The notes below the pieces were generated by a model. It saw only the letters and a list, made by a program, of their open reading frames with translations. It had not been told where the DNA came from and made no database searches. DNA of 64,000 nt from assembly GCA_036936605.1 (NCBI GenBank), contig JAUPFV010000001.1:119544771-119608770 (forward strand). The letters are read 5' to 3'. This DNA is from Limnanthes douglasii subsp. nivea. Taxonomy: Eukaryota; Streptophyta; Magnoliopsida; Brassicales; Limnanthaceae. Below are positions 32,636 through 45,514 of the stretch, piece by piece (position 1 is the first letter of the stretch; each line of letters begins with the position of its first letter). Both the position numbers and the translations under genes were made by a program.

Positions 32636-33260
32636 TCAGGAATATGGATGTATTTGTTTAGAAAACACATGGACTGTATTGTCATGCAAACTAGCTATGT
32701 TAGACAAAGAAAATACGCATATTATCTTACGAGTATGTGATAAATATTGGAAGATTGTTGGCAAACCTATGTGTGAAGCTGATATGAATCTTATGTTAGG
32801 AGTATGTGATATAGGTATCCGTTCATGCAGGCCACGATGTATAATATTTATCGAACTAGTGTTGATAAAGGCTAGAATTATCACAAGCAAACACGAGCTA
32901 GGAGTGGACTCTAACACAGTCGATCTCGAGCTAGTAATGAACTCATATTATATTTTAATCATACTTTATTCTTATAAAAGATTCATGTATTTACGTTTAG
33001 TTATTTATAACATTTAAGATATATTGATTTCTTTGTGAGTTATAACAATTAATCTAGTTTTGTAACAATTAATCTAGCTTTCCTGGGCAATTATGCATTT
33101 ATTTCTTAAGTCAGTTTTGTAGCAACTATTACATACAAGTCTTCGTATATGGTTCAAATGAGTTATAGTTCTAACTTTCAAGTTCTTAACTAAGTATTGA
33201 TCTGGTATCTCACATCAGAGATCCAACCCAATATATTATATTTTATATCCAATAAAATTA
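32636..33260. repeat. Dispersed repeat, copy related to 35340-35600
   Basis: Blocks shared with 35340-35600 in the same order are CTCATATT, TAATCATACTTTATT, TATAAAAG, TTAGT, then AATTAATCTAG/ATTTT, CAATTAT and ATTTATTT. They probably represent two old LTR fragments of one family. No protein was recognised in the 112-codon open frame at 32679-33017. Confidence 0.35.
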
Positions 33261-33449
33261 CTTTCATGCTTACATGAAAGGGAAATTGGATAATATTATT
33301 CATCATATATATATTTGTCTAACCTGTTCATCTTCTCCGTCTAACTCTATCGCCCCCTACTAGTAATTTTACATACAAACTAGCTTAACATCATATAAAT
33401 CCTTGTTCGAGATCTATTACACTAGTCTAAATAAAATCTATGCCCATCA

Positions 33450-33470
33450 TTGGTGTCGTATGTGAGAATC
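33450..33470 (+). other. PBS-like relic
   Basis: TTGGTGTCGTATGTGAGAATC resembles the primer-site junction TTGGCGCTGTCTGTGGGAATC at 61574-61594. It may mark the end of a decayed Ty3 LTR lying to its left. The evidence is a single degraded motif. Confidence 0.3.
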
Positions 33471-36370
33471 GAAATATACCATAGATATTTTCTTCAAAAA
33501 CTATAAAAAAATCCACCGAATGTAAATTTCTTTATATAAAATCAGTGCTCATTGCTTCGATTAAAATCCATCGATCTCATCGTCATGGCTTGCAGTGTCT
33601 AGCTCCGTTATCTCAATCTTTATGAAATATCACTACTTTAACAGCTGCCGCTGGAATAACTGGTTTTAATCCATGTATCACTGATGATACTTAATTTGTA
33701 GTATCAAACAAGTTATTGATGCAATCACTATTAAATGACACATGTTGGTGCAATCAAATGGGTTCCTCTAAAGCCTATATATATAGCCAAACCCCTAAGG
33801 TTTAACCATATATTTGTACCTCCAAGACTTAATCCTATAGCTAAATCACATAATGATCAGCCACGACTCAGTTCAGCAAGGCCCCGGTTCAGTTTAGCTA
33901 GACATCGACTAAGCTCAACAAGGTTCAGCTTAGTTCATGACAACCTTAGCCAGTTCAACAAAACATCAAATTAGTTCAACATGGTTTGGTTCAGGTTCGA
34001 CCCACACTTAACTTAGTTGTGCACAATCTCAACAGTCTCGACCTATCACAATTATATTTGATATAATTTTACTACTTTTATGCACATAATGTAAATGAAA
34101 AAGTGTATCATGCTTCTGAGTCGAGCACAAATGTGGACTATGTTTCCGATATGAGTACCAATATGCACTAGGATTTGGATTCAAGCACCAAACGTGTTTA
34201 GAGTGACATTTAAGTCAGAGAACCATATGCATGGACCCCATGCTAGGATTCTGAGCCGAGTATCAAATGTGTGCAAAATGACATCTATGTCAGAGCACCA
34301 CGTACATGGCCCCTACGCCAGCCTTCCAAGCATGAGCACCTAACATATACACTCATGAATGTTCTATATAATATCAAACTACTTTGCCCCCTCCTATTCA
34401 ATTTGTGTGTCTGTCGTACCATACCATATTTTTCTCTCTTTCATAAATAGTAGCTCAATCCCTTAGCATTTTAAGAATTCCAGAGCTGGAACAATGAATA
34501 CATGCGTCCTCCAAGTACGAGCAGTGTGTTGTGTAAACAATAGGTATAAATGTCCAAATTAAATTTTAATGAGACTGGGCCCAATCATTAAACGTTCCTC
34601 GTCCGAATATGAGCACTATATTATTTTTCGAACAAGTATGAACACCTCATGTAAGACCTTACTACGTACTTAATTAAAAAATATAAAGTCGTTCAATAAA
34701 AATCATTCATAAAAGTGTTACATCTGTCATTCATGTTTTATTTCTTTGCTAATAGTATTAATTTTGTTTTTACATCATAGTACTAAGAGGTTACCCCTCT
34801 CAGTAATATTCCCATAATTCTGGTTACTTGAGCAGTCCATTATTTACGTTGCAATCTTTTCCATTTGTAAAAAATAAAGTTTTTTTCCTCAAAAGAGAGT
34901 TTTTACAATGAATAGTTTTAAAGAGGCAAATGTAGAACCATTATGAACCGAGCCAGACATAAGGTGAGAGAATCACGACATGCTCATTCAATCAAAACAC
35001 AGGCTGCCCAAACTGATCAGTTAACTAAAAAATAAAAATTAAGAGAACAACACGCAAATCTAATCCATGAGGGCTCGATCAACTTCAAAATCAAAGACAT
35101 GATCCTTCGCATTTCTTCAACGCCTAAGCCACTTACAAAAAAGCTTGTGATCGTTCTGCCACTTATGCAAATCACTGGCGATGTGTGCCATCAAAACATC
35201 ACTAGCACCTTCTAGGCTCGTTAAACTTAAAACAAACAAATAAATAGTTCGAATACACATGGATTATTGAACATCAACTCTTACTTTTGTTTCAAATCTT
35301 TCCTAAGGAGTAGAGGGCTACAAATGAGTGATATAATTGTCACAGCCTAATCCGAGCTAATAATAGGCTCAGATAAGCAAGTAATGGCCTCATATTCTAA
35401 CTTAGTCATACTTTATTATATAAAAGGTTTAATTAATTATCTTTAGTCAAATATTTCTATGCTTAGTCGGGTCTAGTATATAAGATAACTTATGAGATGA
35501 ATTAATTAATTTTTTAGTTATAGAAATTAATCTAATTTTTTATACAATTATAAATTTATTTTATAGATTTAAAGTAACATTAATGTGATCTGAAGTGCGG
35601 GGATCCCCAAAATGGGCATATGACATGTGGAATGAATCACCCCAACCATTTTTAACTAAAACACGGTTGATTCTAAAAGTAATGAGATTTAATGGTGCTT
35701 GTTGGCCTACGTAAATGAAATCTCGACGATCTAAAATCACTTAACTCACATTGATAGTAGCAATGATGAACTCGTCAATAGTTACTTGATTGGAAGAGTT
35801 GGTATGTTTTTTCGAGCTTACAAATAACATTGAAATCTTAGAGAACAACCCAAGGGTAATCACAAAATGTTACCAAAAAGTATCCAAATCAGCCCTGTCA
35901 ATGAGGCCCATAATTGAAAGTATAAATGGTTGTGAGAAAGAATGAAATAAAGGAATTGAGGATACAAACTTTACAAGAAAAAATGATAAAAATAAAAAAG
36001 ACACTTGGATTCCAGATAAACCAGATCATGCCCAAACGATGAGAAACGTGGTTAGTGGCATAACTCCAGAATGGTAAATAAGTCAATATTAATAAAAAAA
36101 AACTTTAGTCTCCATAAGAATCATGATCGAAATAATATTCACGATGAGCTATTTGTTACAGTGTTATTAACTTCCCAAGACCGCTTCATACTTACAGTGT
36201 TGTTTGTTACTCTGAAGTCGAATTTTATAGCTTGCCTGATTTCATCACCATTTGACATCTTCAAAATAATACCGGCCCTCCCCCTTGTGTGATGAAGGCA
36301 CCGTCGACTTATACTATTCATTCAAATGGTGAGCTTCCATCAGGCCCATCAATTTCCTATTCAAACCTTC
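33471..36370. other. Non-coding, repeat-derived DNA
   Basis: Apart from the tandem units and the dispersed repeat near 35340-35600, nothing coding was recognised. TTCAG/CAACAAGG-like short repeats are visible at 33860-33990. Confidence 0.45.
34171..34320. repeat. Two degenerate 75-bp tandem units
   Basis: Units 34171-34245 and 34246-34320 share GGATT....AGC/GA...CAAA.GTGT, then GTCAGAG.ACCA, then CATGG.CCC.ATGC/CTACGC. Such short repeats are common in LTR U3 regions. No coding signal. Confidence 0.6.
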
Positions 36371-39300
36371 TTGCGTTTGTATAATCATTTATGAAATTGG
36401 CAACCACTTAGCTTTTCATCGCAGTGCGCGGATCATACTTAATCTCATACTCCTTGAGCTTCATCGACCACCATGTTAAGCACCTATAAATTGCTTGTTT
36501 CTATAACACACTCTTCAAGTGAAATAAAGTTTGTAAGATGATGTTGTGACCTTAGAAATACGATCGCATTTTGCGTGTTGCTGCAAATATGCCAATGGCT
36601 AACTTCTCAAGGTTGAGATATTGAGTCTTCGCGTCAAGAAGGGTCTTGTTTACATAATATACCCGTTTTTGTACACCCATCTCTCGGACTAGCACTCGAC
36701 TAACCACATATTCAAAACTATAAGATAAAGATAAAGTGGTTCACTTGGGATAGGGCTGAGAGGATTTCAACACACCTGATTAAGGTCTGTGAAGTCGACG
36801 CACATTCGCTATAACTCCATTTCTTCTAACCAGAACCAGGTTTTCTACCCACATTTATTATTGTACCTTTGGAAGGAATCCTAGACGGAGAAGCTTTTCC
36901 ACCTCCCGAGTGATGGCCTCAGTCTTTTGGAGGAGAAATATCGTAATTTATTTCAGATCAATCTCACCCTCCTCTCGAAGGAAAGTTTGTAAAAGATAAC
37001 TGATACGCTAACCCCCTAAACATCACTCGCGTTCTAAGAAAAACATCTATATTATGTTGAAACAAATTAATTAAATTACTTTTGAAACAGGCTCAAGTTT
37101 ATTGCCGATACGAACCCGCGAACTCTCATCCACGGCCTCACCGATTTCTTATTTGTTAACATTAATGATCAGATCATTCTCAAGGGGGTTGTCCACCACG
37201 TCTGAAAATGTTCTGGTGTCATACTACTGAGTTTCCACTCCATCATCAGTTAATTTCTATCTTTTCAACTTTGCAAGGTCAACGAAGACGGGGTAGTTGT
37301 TGTCCACTGGTTACTCCTGACAATTCTTACTAGGTTGCCGACTGTGTAATTCAAAGACTGATAAAATGTACAAGGAATGTCCTCCATTTCATATAACCAC
37401 GAGCCACCAATGATGTCATGATAAGAGCTTGGGGTATCTGATATGATAAAAAGGTTCTTTAATCTTTTATTCGTGTTGTCGTGCCCGGCGGTCACCATCA
37501 ATTTAACCTCGCCCATATATTGAGACGACTTACCCTCGTACTCAACGAGCGTTCGATGGGTTGAATTATGTGAGGGCACCCTAAGTATTCAGTCGTAGCT
37601 TGCTTTCAGGATAATGTTAGCCAAGCTACCATCATCCACAAGGATACGTAATCATCACCCCTCTAATATCCAAATTGATTTTCAGTGTATCTTTGTGAGG
37701 TGTCACGCTCTCTTACAATTCATCATTTTTGAAAGCTAAATCACCTACTGGATCTCGTTAGTTGTGATAGGACGATCCGTTCACATCTTGCACTTTGAGA
37801 TCTTTCGTATATCTCTTCCTGGACGTGGGATCTTCTCCCAATAAAGTACCCACTCCAAAGATGGTGAACATCCATTGCCGATTTTTGTTACCGTTCTTCT
37901 TATGTATCGTACCTCATCCGAAGGGCTCTCAACCTTTCTGTCCTCCAACTATTCAACTCCATTGTGCCTAACCAAATGAACCAGCTCCCCACTGTCGATA
38001 AGTCGTTGAATCTCTTCTTGGAGCTTCCAACACTCCTCATTCGGGTGACTATGATCATTGTGGTAGGAACATAAGTGTCAGTTAGATCTCTTATAGACAG
38101 AAGCTTGCATGTTGCGCGGGGGCTAATATTTAACTCGTCGCTTAGTTTGATAGTAGATAACAGATATTTTCTCCGTCAAAGGCGTGAATATGAGGCCCTT
38201 CGCATGCTTATCAAGCCCCTCGCGCTCTTGTGACGTCTCACGTCGTCAACTCTCCTTCGTTCGGATGATGGAGTTGAAGGATTTTTTTACTTGATAGTGG
38301 AAGAGTATGATAAGCCCCCCTTCTTTGCGTCAGCCACTCTAATATATTTGGTTCATCCAGGAAAAAATACCCCTATCGTTTTTACCAAAAATTGAACCAA
38401 ATCGACATACAAAGGCCCATTATGGTCGAGCCCCCTCTTCAAAGATGTCATTGTCATTGGCTCCTCCAAATTCGGTATGGCGTTCATAGTATAGACAACT
38501 CTTTTGACGTAACTCTTCAGCGAATCCCATATCATTTGATACAATTCCATAATGAAGTCACTTTCCTTTCTAGGTTTTTTGTTTCCCATGACATATCTTT
38601 GAAGGTGTCCTAATAACCTATAAAATTACGTATCGACCCCTTCGGTAACCCATTCAACCAATCCATAATGTTACCTTTGAGAGCCTTTGATAACACCTTG
38701 GACAACATGGCGTATTCGGGGTTGAATGTCATCATCATATTCGAGAATTTCTCCAAGTGGCGTTCTAGATCTCTCGTTCCATTGTACGCCTCCTTGGGAT
38801 ATGGGTCGAACTTTTGCGAAAGTACTACTTCCAAAATCTTGCCCACGAAGAGGGATTCCTTAAGGATGTAGGCGACCATTTTCAGAGGTACTTGGTCGTA
38901 TTAGATCGCGTCATTCTCTCTAAGTCGTTGAGCCTCCTCTTTATCTATCCTCTCATCATGCTTATGATTCTTGGATAATATTTTCTATGACTCTTTCCTT
39001 GTCCCTCAATCGGGCTTCGCTCGATCCATAACCTTATCTCCAAGACTCATCTTACTGGCCTCTAGTGGTAGCCCTTGCTGAGGCTTGCCCCCTTATGCAC
39101 TTTCTCAGTCAACAACTGCAGAGCGCCACTCATTTTGGCAAGCGTGACATTGTCTTCCTCGTCATTGATCTCCTGCAGCTAGAGTGTCTTGAGCTTCTCA
39201 TGCTTCATCTCTTTGATATGCGATTTCAAAATGATAACAATAGAAGAGGTTACCACCGGGATACCTTGAGTTATAGTGAGCTCTCCCTGAACGGTCGTGA

Positions 39301-39400
39301 TTCCCTTGTCAACGGGAACAGAGTCATTGTTAGGATCGGTAGGCAAAAGATCATGCGCGGTTAAAACTCTGTTTGTGGTGGTGGCCATATGGTTAGCTGA
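36371..39400 (-). pseudogene. Ty3/gypsy gag-pol relic
   Basis: Minus-strand relic, right to left. Gag N-terminal remnants lie at 39388-39179. The capsid core at 38879-38610 shows KFDPYPKEAYNGTRDLERH and IMDWLNGLPKGSIRNF. The nucleocapsid finger near 38070-38030 is CSYHNDHSHPNEEC. The protease near 37650-37265 has LVDDGSLANIIL at the active site (D-D-G where D-T-G is expected). RT entry and RNase H fragments lie near 36980-36420. Large deletions remove most of RT, and integrase is missing. It is a different, older family than A and B, and no LTR was identified. Confidence 0.7.
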
Positions 39401-40590
39401 GTCGGGTGTGAGGATAGTTTTGGTGGGTAATTTCCTTACTGCGTCAAGGACAACTACTTGATTTCCATTTGGGAAGTTCCCCTATGGAGCCTCCCTTTTG
39501 ATTTCAAATCTTGTTATCACCATTGGGAAGTTTCAAGGTTTGTTCGTGAATATAGTTCTCACAGACATCACTAAATTTGTTAAAGAAAAATACTTACAAA
39601 TGAATGCAAAAAGGATACCTTTATTAATAGTGTCGTTTGAACGTGGACTAATGGTATGAAGTCTATAACGCACAAGTAGGCCAGTTACGTTACACGTTCA
39701 TTAATAGTGGTGAAGAGTGTGATACGTGTGAAATGTTCATTAATGGTGATAAAAAGTGAGATACTTGTGGAATGACGGTTAAGACTGACTTCGGTAACAA
39801 GATAGTATCTCCTCGGTAAACCTCTTGTTTTTTCTCTCCATACATCTTTATTCATGTCGAACCTTTCTTTCTTGAACTCACAATGTGGTCGAAAATTATA
39901 GATCAACAGATGGATTTGGTTCTCAATCCGGTTTGAAAATTTTCATGACTCATAAGGCTCCGCTTTTAACTGATTTTTTTTGTTCTACTATGTCGTACAG
40001 GATACAGCCTCATCTATCATATCGAAATTCAATTATTTATATTTTTTTATTTGATATTTTTACTTGAAAATAAAAAAAAGTGTGTTTTTTTATTTTTTTC
40101 ATACCAATAAATAAGGTAGACACATTTTTTAAAATCTATACTATTATACCTTCGAAAATTTGGATTGCGAAGCTAATATATGTAATGGTTCTTGTGTAGC
40201 GTAGGTGGCCGCTAATTAAGTTGCAATGGTTCCATCTGGACGAGTATTTGACATGTGAGTTTCCTAATGTCATAAACATTAGGATTAGAATAGTTAGTGT
40301 AATATGCTAATTTTCTGCTATTCATTAGAGAAAGGTCTGCTTATCTATTTCGAGGCGGCTCACTGGAATTAAAAAGGTCACTTTATTTATGTGCACCGAA
40401 CTCTCTGGAATTACAAAAGCTTATATTTTGCATGCATAAAAGCAGCAGCTACTAGTATGTGCACACATTCATCTTTCGCATTCCCGAACTCGAAAAAAGC
40501 AACACAAAGTTGAGTGCGGTGGTTTGCAAGAGTAGTTTCACAGAAGTTACTGCCTAAACTTGATTTTAGGGATTCTCATTGGGTCACTTC
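39401..40590. other. Downstream flank of the NIN-like gene
   Basis: No coding feature was recognised. It probably contains the 3' UTR and polyadenylation region of the minus-strand NIN-like gene in the last few hundred bases before 40590. The rest is AT-rich. Confidence 0.5.
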
Positions 40591-43500
40591 TCACTTATCT
40601 GTTACATATCCAGTGCTGCCCGCAGAGCTGTTTTGCCCACAAGGGAAATCACAGACAAGGAGCCTGCAAATACTTGTCTCTGCGCCATTCAAAATCTCAA
40701 TACACTCTCGGAGATCTGAGTCGTTTTCTAACATCACCCATTCCTCCTCATCGTCAAGATACTTGAGCTGAAATGCCCCATTTCGCAAATGAAAACGTTC
40801 TCTGATTACAGCGTAAAGCTGAAAACAGCCTCCCGATGTTTCAAACTTGAACCTTATTGCATTTTCTTTATAAATAGCTTTTACCGTCATTTCCGACCTA
40901 ACTTTGGCTTTTGAATAACCCCTCTCAACTGCGGAGCGTGATAATATATTGGGTTGGCTATCTTCAAAAACCCCATTGTTCTCCTCCATATCTGTATTTG
41001 TGCCATCATCCTCTTGGACTGTGGAGCCCGCTGCTACAAATTCCCTTCCTACTGAATCGAACGTCAAACTTCGTTTCGCTCCTGGAACCGAGTCAAGAAC
41101 GGTTTCTAGTTTCCTCAACGAACGATTTACTTTGCATATCTTACGGGAAGGCCATCTCTTGATTCCGTGTTCTCTGCAGTATCTTTTCAATGTCGTATCA
41201 CAAACTAACAAAGGAAAAAAACAACAGTCAAATGTGAGCTTAAAATCTTATCAGCAATACCAAAAGAGCAAAAACAAGTAGCTTGTAAATTCGGTATGTT
41301 TTTTGTTTATCAATCATTAGGAGTACGCCGAGTTGAGTGTCTCACCACCAAGGCTTTTTGCAGCATCCGTAAGCCGACCAGAAAAGTACTTTTGGATGAC
41401 ACTCAAGCTAACACTCTTTTTTGTACTCTTGTTTGCCCGGCGACTTCTCCTGGTTGAACTTGTTGCCTGCATAAGGTATGTAGTAAAATTTGTTGAGGTT
41501 TAGTCTTAAAAGTTCAAAAAATGCATCCAAAAAAGAATAAGAAAATTGAAAAGGGTTAAATTTGCAACGCAACAACAAATACCAATCTACGGTTTCTCCA
41601 ACATAGCATATTCAATGATACGGCCCCGTAAACTCAAGGTGAGGGGAAATTGCGCAATTTATAGTTGCATACTTTAAACAATTCTATATGCATCACACTG
41701 AATCAAATTGTGAATAGAGCCGATGATTTATCACTCCAATCTTTCTACCAGAAAATAGAACATATGAATAGTACGTGTGCACCAAAGATGATTATCATGT
41801 GAATAATCTCAACATGAGAAGAAACAATAAACGTCAATGGAAACATTATTGTATTTTAAGATCCTTGAACTTAAGCTTGATGTTGAAGTTAAGAGAGTAA
41901 GTAATTACTTTAAAAGCAAAGTTTAGGGCACCTGAGGTACATAAGCAAAGTTACCTGCTCGCAAGGACGTTCGAATTCTGTTGTGTCATTTTTCTCGTTA
42001 GATATGTATGCGAGATCTCTCCCAACTGATATGACTTGACTACCTGAAACCAATGTTTGATTCTTTGCAGGGGTGGCCATTGTTGGTGAATTAGAGACTA
42101 TATTGTTCTGAAATTCAACTTCCGAGTCTAATCTGCGGACTAACTCTGTATCAGAAAGTGCTGTCAAACTCTTACTCTTACAGACTTTCTGCATTGTGAT
42201 TGAAAGTTGGTTCAGCAGAACGTTTTGCTCTGACCTTTCTTTCATACTGACAGGCAGAAAGAATTCCAGAATGTAATCATTATCACCTGTATAGGTGCTC
42301 CTCAGCCTGATTGCAACCGCAGCATTCAGCCCAAACTTACGTGCATGATGGACATGCGGGTAATCATTTATGTTGAAAGTCTTTACATCACGACAGAAGA
42401 AAGGATCGTTCGATACAAGAGCTTTACCAGCAATACCTTGTCCTTTCTCTAGACAGTGTTCAGAACATGCACGTACGAATTCTTTCATCCCTATATCGTT
42501 TACGTAACAGGCTGAGTCTTCAACGCATAGGGAACATTTATCTTGTGATTTTTTAGTACTATCTTTATCACAGACTTTTATCAGTTCATCCAACTCTATG
42601 CCAGAGTAACTTACAGAACACCAAGTTAGAGCCAATGGTAATGTATGTGCATGACATACATCTCTCAAAACATCAGTTATATCAGCTAATGCAGCCTTTT
42701 GATTGCTTGAATGCTGCTGGGAAACAATGGTCAAGGGTGAGTGCAAATCATAGTTACAAAGAAACAACTTAGGGTTGTTTGGTTTCATCAACTTTTTTGT
42801 CTTTTAGGCTTATATAAATATTGTTTGCTTAAGTATCATTTTATTACTAAGATAAGGTAGACTTTTTAGGTTTATAAGATCAAAAGTCTTAAAAAACTTA
42901 AATGCGTTTTTTTCTCGATATCATTCGGATCTCTAGACATACATGCTTTTATCAAAATACACACATTTTAAATGCTAACCTTTTTCAGATTTCAGGTTTT
43001 GATTGACCTTTGGTTTTTTTACTAAATACTAACAACCTATCACATTTTACTAAATACTAAATACTTACTATAGCAAGCATTTTTTGGCTTATAATCTAGG
43101 TACCAAACAAACCCTTACTTCAAGATGAAGCTGAATCATTTAACTTACTTTTCTAATTGTCTACATAGATACTTGATTATAATAACAGTAACAGCAGGTT
43201 TACTACATACCTGTGGAAGACATGGAGAACAAGTTGTAGTCCTCAAATTGACAGCCTATAAAAGAGGTAAAACAAGATGAATCTGGTGTAATCATATTTG
43301 CTGCTGCTGCTACTTAGAATAATAAATGTCTCCAGAGTGGTCACTGTTGTTTAGAAGAACCTCTTTTACACTCTAACAAAAATAAATGATTAAATAAAAA
43401 ACATCAGAGCAACAGTCTAACCTGAAGTGCACCATAAAGCTTTTCTATCTCTGACTCAAAATTGTGTTTTTCTTCTATTGTGACAAGTTCCAGCACAGCA

Positions 43501-44267
43501 CAGCAAGAGCAAGACCGCTCGAGGGCATCAAAGACCGGTAAGCCAATAGAACTACGCACTTCATGATCAAGTGCCAATTTTCTTCGCATATACTCATCAC
43601 TTTTGTAATTGGCTACATTAGAAGTCCACTCATGAGTTCTCGAGGTATACACACGACCGGGAAGCCCGAGTAACCAACTATAGTTCGCATCAGTAGCGAA
43701 GGTATACTGCCTTGACGCCTCCCGATACCCAGCTAGCATGTGATCGAACAAAAAGGGTTGTTCAGTAGTGCTCAATATATATTGATCTCCATACTTCGTT
43801 GGAGCCCAAGCTTGGGCCAGAATTCCCCCTCCGCAAGACTCCTTAAACAATGATAGAGCCTTAAGCATCCTCCCCTCGAGAGTGTGCTTCCAAGTCCTAA
43901 AGTCAGGCAGCGGCATGGAGCTTTGGATTTGCTGGAAACTACTGTTAGACTGTAAAGCTAAGGACTCGTCTACTTGTAAACTAGACTCTAGATCTCTTTG
44001 ATTATACAAAGGTCTCTCTATGTACTCATAAAGACTTTCATTACCATGTGATGTACCAGCACCGTCATGAAAGCCAGCAAAACTTTGTTCAGCAAAATTT
44101 ATTACCTCAGAAGACACACAAGTACTCATAGGTTGGACAGCCCATGCCAATAACTCCATAGTTGTGGGGCTATTGCACTGGGCAGCAAGACGATCAAACT
44201 CCATGGACTCATAAAAGTTGTTCATAGCGTCATCATACATCTCCTTTCCTTTGGGCTCCATTTTCAT
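40591..44267 (-). CDS. NIN-like protein (NLP8/NLP9 type) transcription factor
   Basis: Nuclear nitrate-responsive transcription factor family. Five exons on the minus strand: 44267-43422, 43255-43211, 42716-41955, 41466-41346 and 41204-40591, all with GT-AG introns and phases that join without a stop, giving 795 residues. The ATG is at 44265-44267, with an in-frame stop just upstream. Residues 1-297 hold the N-terminal regulatory half (PGRVYTSRTHEWTSNVANYK, IGLPVFD). Residues 298-551 are the GAF-like part (VCHAHTLPLALTW, ACYVND, EKGQGIAGKA). The RWP-RK domain spans exons 4-5, with KKSVSLSVIQKYFSGRL then RWPSRK at 608-613. The PB1 domain is at about 697-776, with the basic Lys in KAIYKENAIRF and the acidic YLDDEEEW box. 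Exon 2 (AVNLRTTTCSPCLPQ) and the SSNQKAAL start of exon 3 point to the NLP8/9 subgroup. It is shorter than most family members, and it looks intact. Confidence 0.92.
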
Positions 44268-44303
44268 TCGTACAAGACACCTCTCTATAGTCTAGGTCAT
44301 GCC

Positions 44304-44311
44304 TATATATA
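44304..44311 (-). promoter_or_regulatory. TATA box candidate of the NIN-like gene
   Basis: TATATATA inside the palindrome GCCTATATATAGGC, about 40 bases upstream of the ATG. If it is used, the 5' leader would be only about 10 bases, so either the true TATA lies further upstream or translation starts at the second ATG (codon 3). Confidence 0.4.
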
Positions 44312-44442
44312 GGCAGCTGCGGAACCATAAAAGAAAATAAGACGGGCTGTACCATATTAAAATGTGGCACTCCAAAACAAGGTTTAGTAAACTTCGTGTC
44401 AAAGCTTCGGCGACGCCCCATACCTCTCGGTAGAGGCTTTCT

Positions 44443-44470
44443 CACGTGTGTCGACGTCATTTTTCACGTG
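44443..44470. promoter_or_regulatory. G-box cluster upstream of the NIN-like gene
   Basis: Two CACGTG hexamers (44443-44448 and 44465-44470) flank a GACGTC (44453-44458), all within 28 bases and about 180-200 bases upstream of the start codon. ACGT-core elements bind plant bZIP and bHLH factors. Three in a row suggest a real cis-element, for example ABA- or light-linked, but that is inference. Confidence 0.5.
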
Positions 44471-45179
44471 TACTTTCATTTTTATTAAAATTCAAACTGA
44501 AAACTAATAATTTTAGTGGTCAGAAACAATAATAATCACGGTAAAATAGATTGAAACAATACCATACGTAAGCAAGTACCTAATAATGTTTAATGAGTTA
44601 GAAAATGAAAACCACCTAAAACCACCCACGTACTAATGAAAACCACCCATCTACGGTTAAAAATCGTAGATGTCTAGAGGAAACCTTAAAACCGAGAGTC
44701 ATGGGACTCTTTAACCTTGTCGTCAATCTAGACATAGGATAGGAGTTAGCTTGAGTGATGTCTAGAGGGAGAGAAATGTGTTTATCCAAGTTTTTTTCCT
44801 TAATCTAAGAAATGACATGTTCTCGGATGATAATGAGTTTTTAATTTGTGTATCCAAAACCAAAACCAGATTTTGACGACGATCGGTCTTGCTATGGATA
44901 CGTATCCAAAACCACATTTTCATGACAATCGGTCTTGCTATTCGATACAGGTTCTCCACACATGACTCTTTTTTACCAGAAAGCCTTCGAATGAGGACTT
45001 GCGCAGTTTCGTACCGGATCGATCTACATGGATTTCGATTAATAATACGCGATTATCATCATCTTCTCTGTTAAACGGAAGATGTCCATCGACTGGAATC
45101 ATCATAGCTTTCTCCACCGTCGGAAGCCGTCGTCTACGACCAGCACGGCTTGCTGCTAAGGTAGGTTGATATTTTCAGG
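44471..45179. other. Intergenic DNA with a small tandem duplication
   Basis: Upstream flank of the NIN-like gene. It contains a 23-base hairpin (ATCTACGG...CGTAGAT near 44649-44671). It also contains a 52-base duplication: 44850-44901 and 44902-44946 share GTATCCAAAACCA, TTTT.A.GAC and ATCGGTCTTGCTAT. No gene was recognised. Confidence 0.5.
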
Positions 45180-45400
45180 TGAGTGCTCTTTTGACTACTA
45201 TAAATTCCGCTTGGTAGTCTTGTTACTTTATCACCTTCTATGTTTTTGATTCTGCTCATAAGGTATTTGACAAGATGTCACAGAGAAATGTGTTCTCTTG
45301 GACATATCGTTTTCACATCCTTTCTTCAAAGTAACAATGTTTTAGGTGCTGTTTCACGGGATGGAATAGTTGGCAAATAGTTGGCACTCGATCCGATTTC
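45180..45400 (+). pseudogene. PPR gene fragment
   Basis: At 45260-45304 the plus-strand frame reads KVFDKMSQRNVFSWT preceded by SAH, the classic end of one and start of the next pentatricopeptide repeat in organelle RNA-binding PLS-type PPR proteins. The frame stops within about 15 codons. Only one repeat is readable, so this is a fragment, the first of three unrelated host gene pieces in a row. Confidence 0.55.
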
Positions 45401-45514
45401 GAATTGCTTTGTGCCATAAAAAATTGAACTGATAGATTTTTAAGAAGTTTTGCAGAGTCGGAACTATAAGCGCTCGGGTAAATGGGAAGGCAATAATTGA
45501 TAGAGATGAAGGAC

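Noticed and set aside
32679..33017. 112-codon plus-strand open frame
   Set aside because: No motif was recognised, and it overlaps a dispersed repeat related to 35340-35600. There is not enough to call a gene.
34171..34320. Possible CRISPR-like or satellite array
   Set aside because: There are only two degenerate 75-bp units, with no spacer pattern. This is ordinary LTR-type repetition in a plant genome.
42717..42791. Upstream extension of the third NIN-like exon to an apparent ATG at 42789
   Set aside because: The peptide before QHSSNQKAAL has no family similarity, and a clear acceptor (TTTCCCAG) precedes codon CAG at 42716, so this is intron sequence.
44233..44460. 75-codon minus-strand open frame overlapping the start of the NIN-like gene
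   Set aside because: It is in a different frame from exon 1, has no motif, and lies across the presumed promoter. A stop just upstream of the chosen ATG excludes extension of the NIN-like frame.
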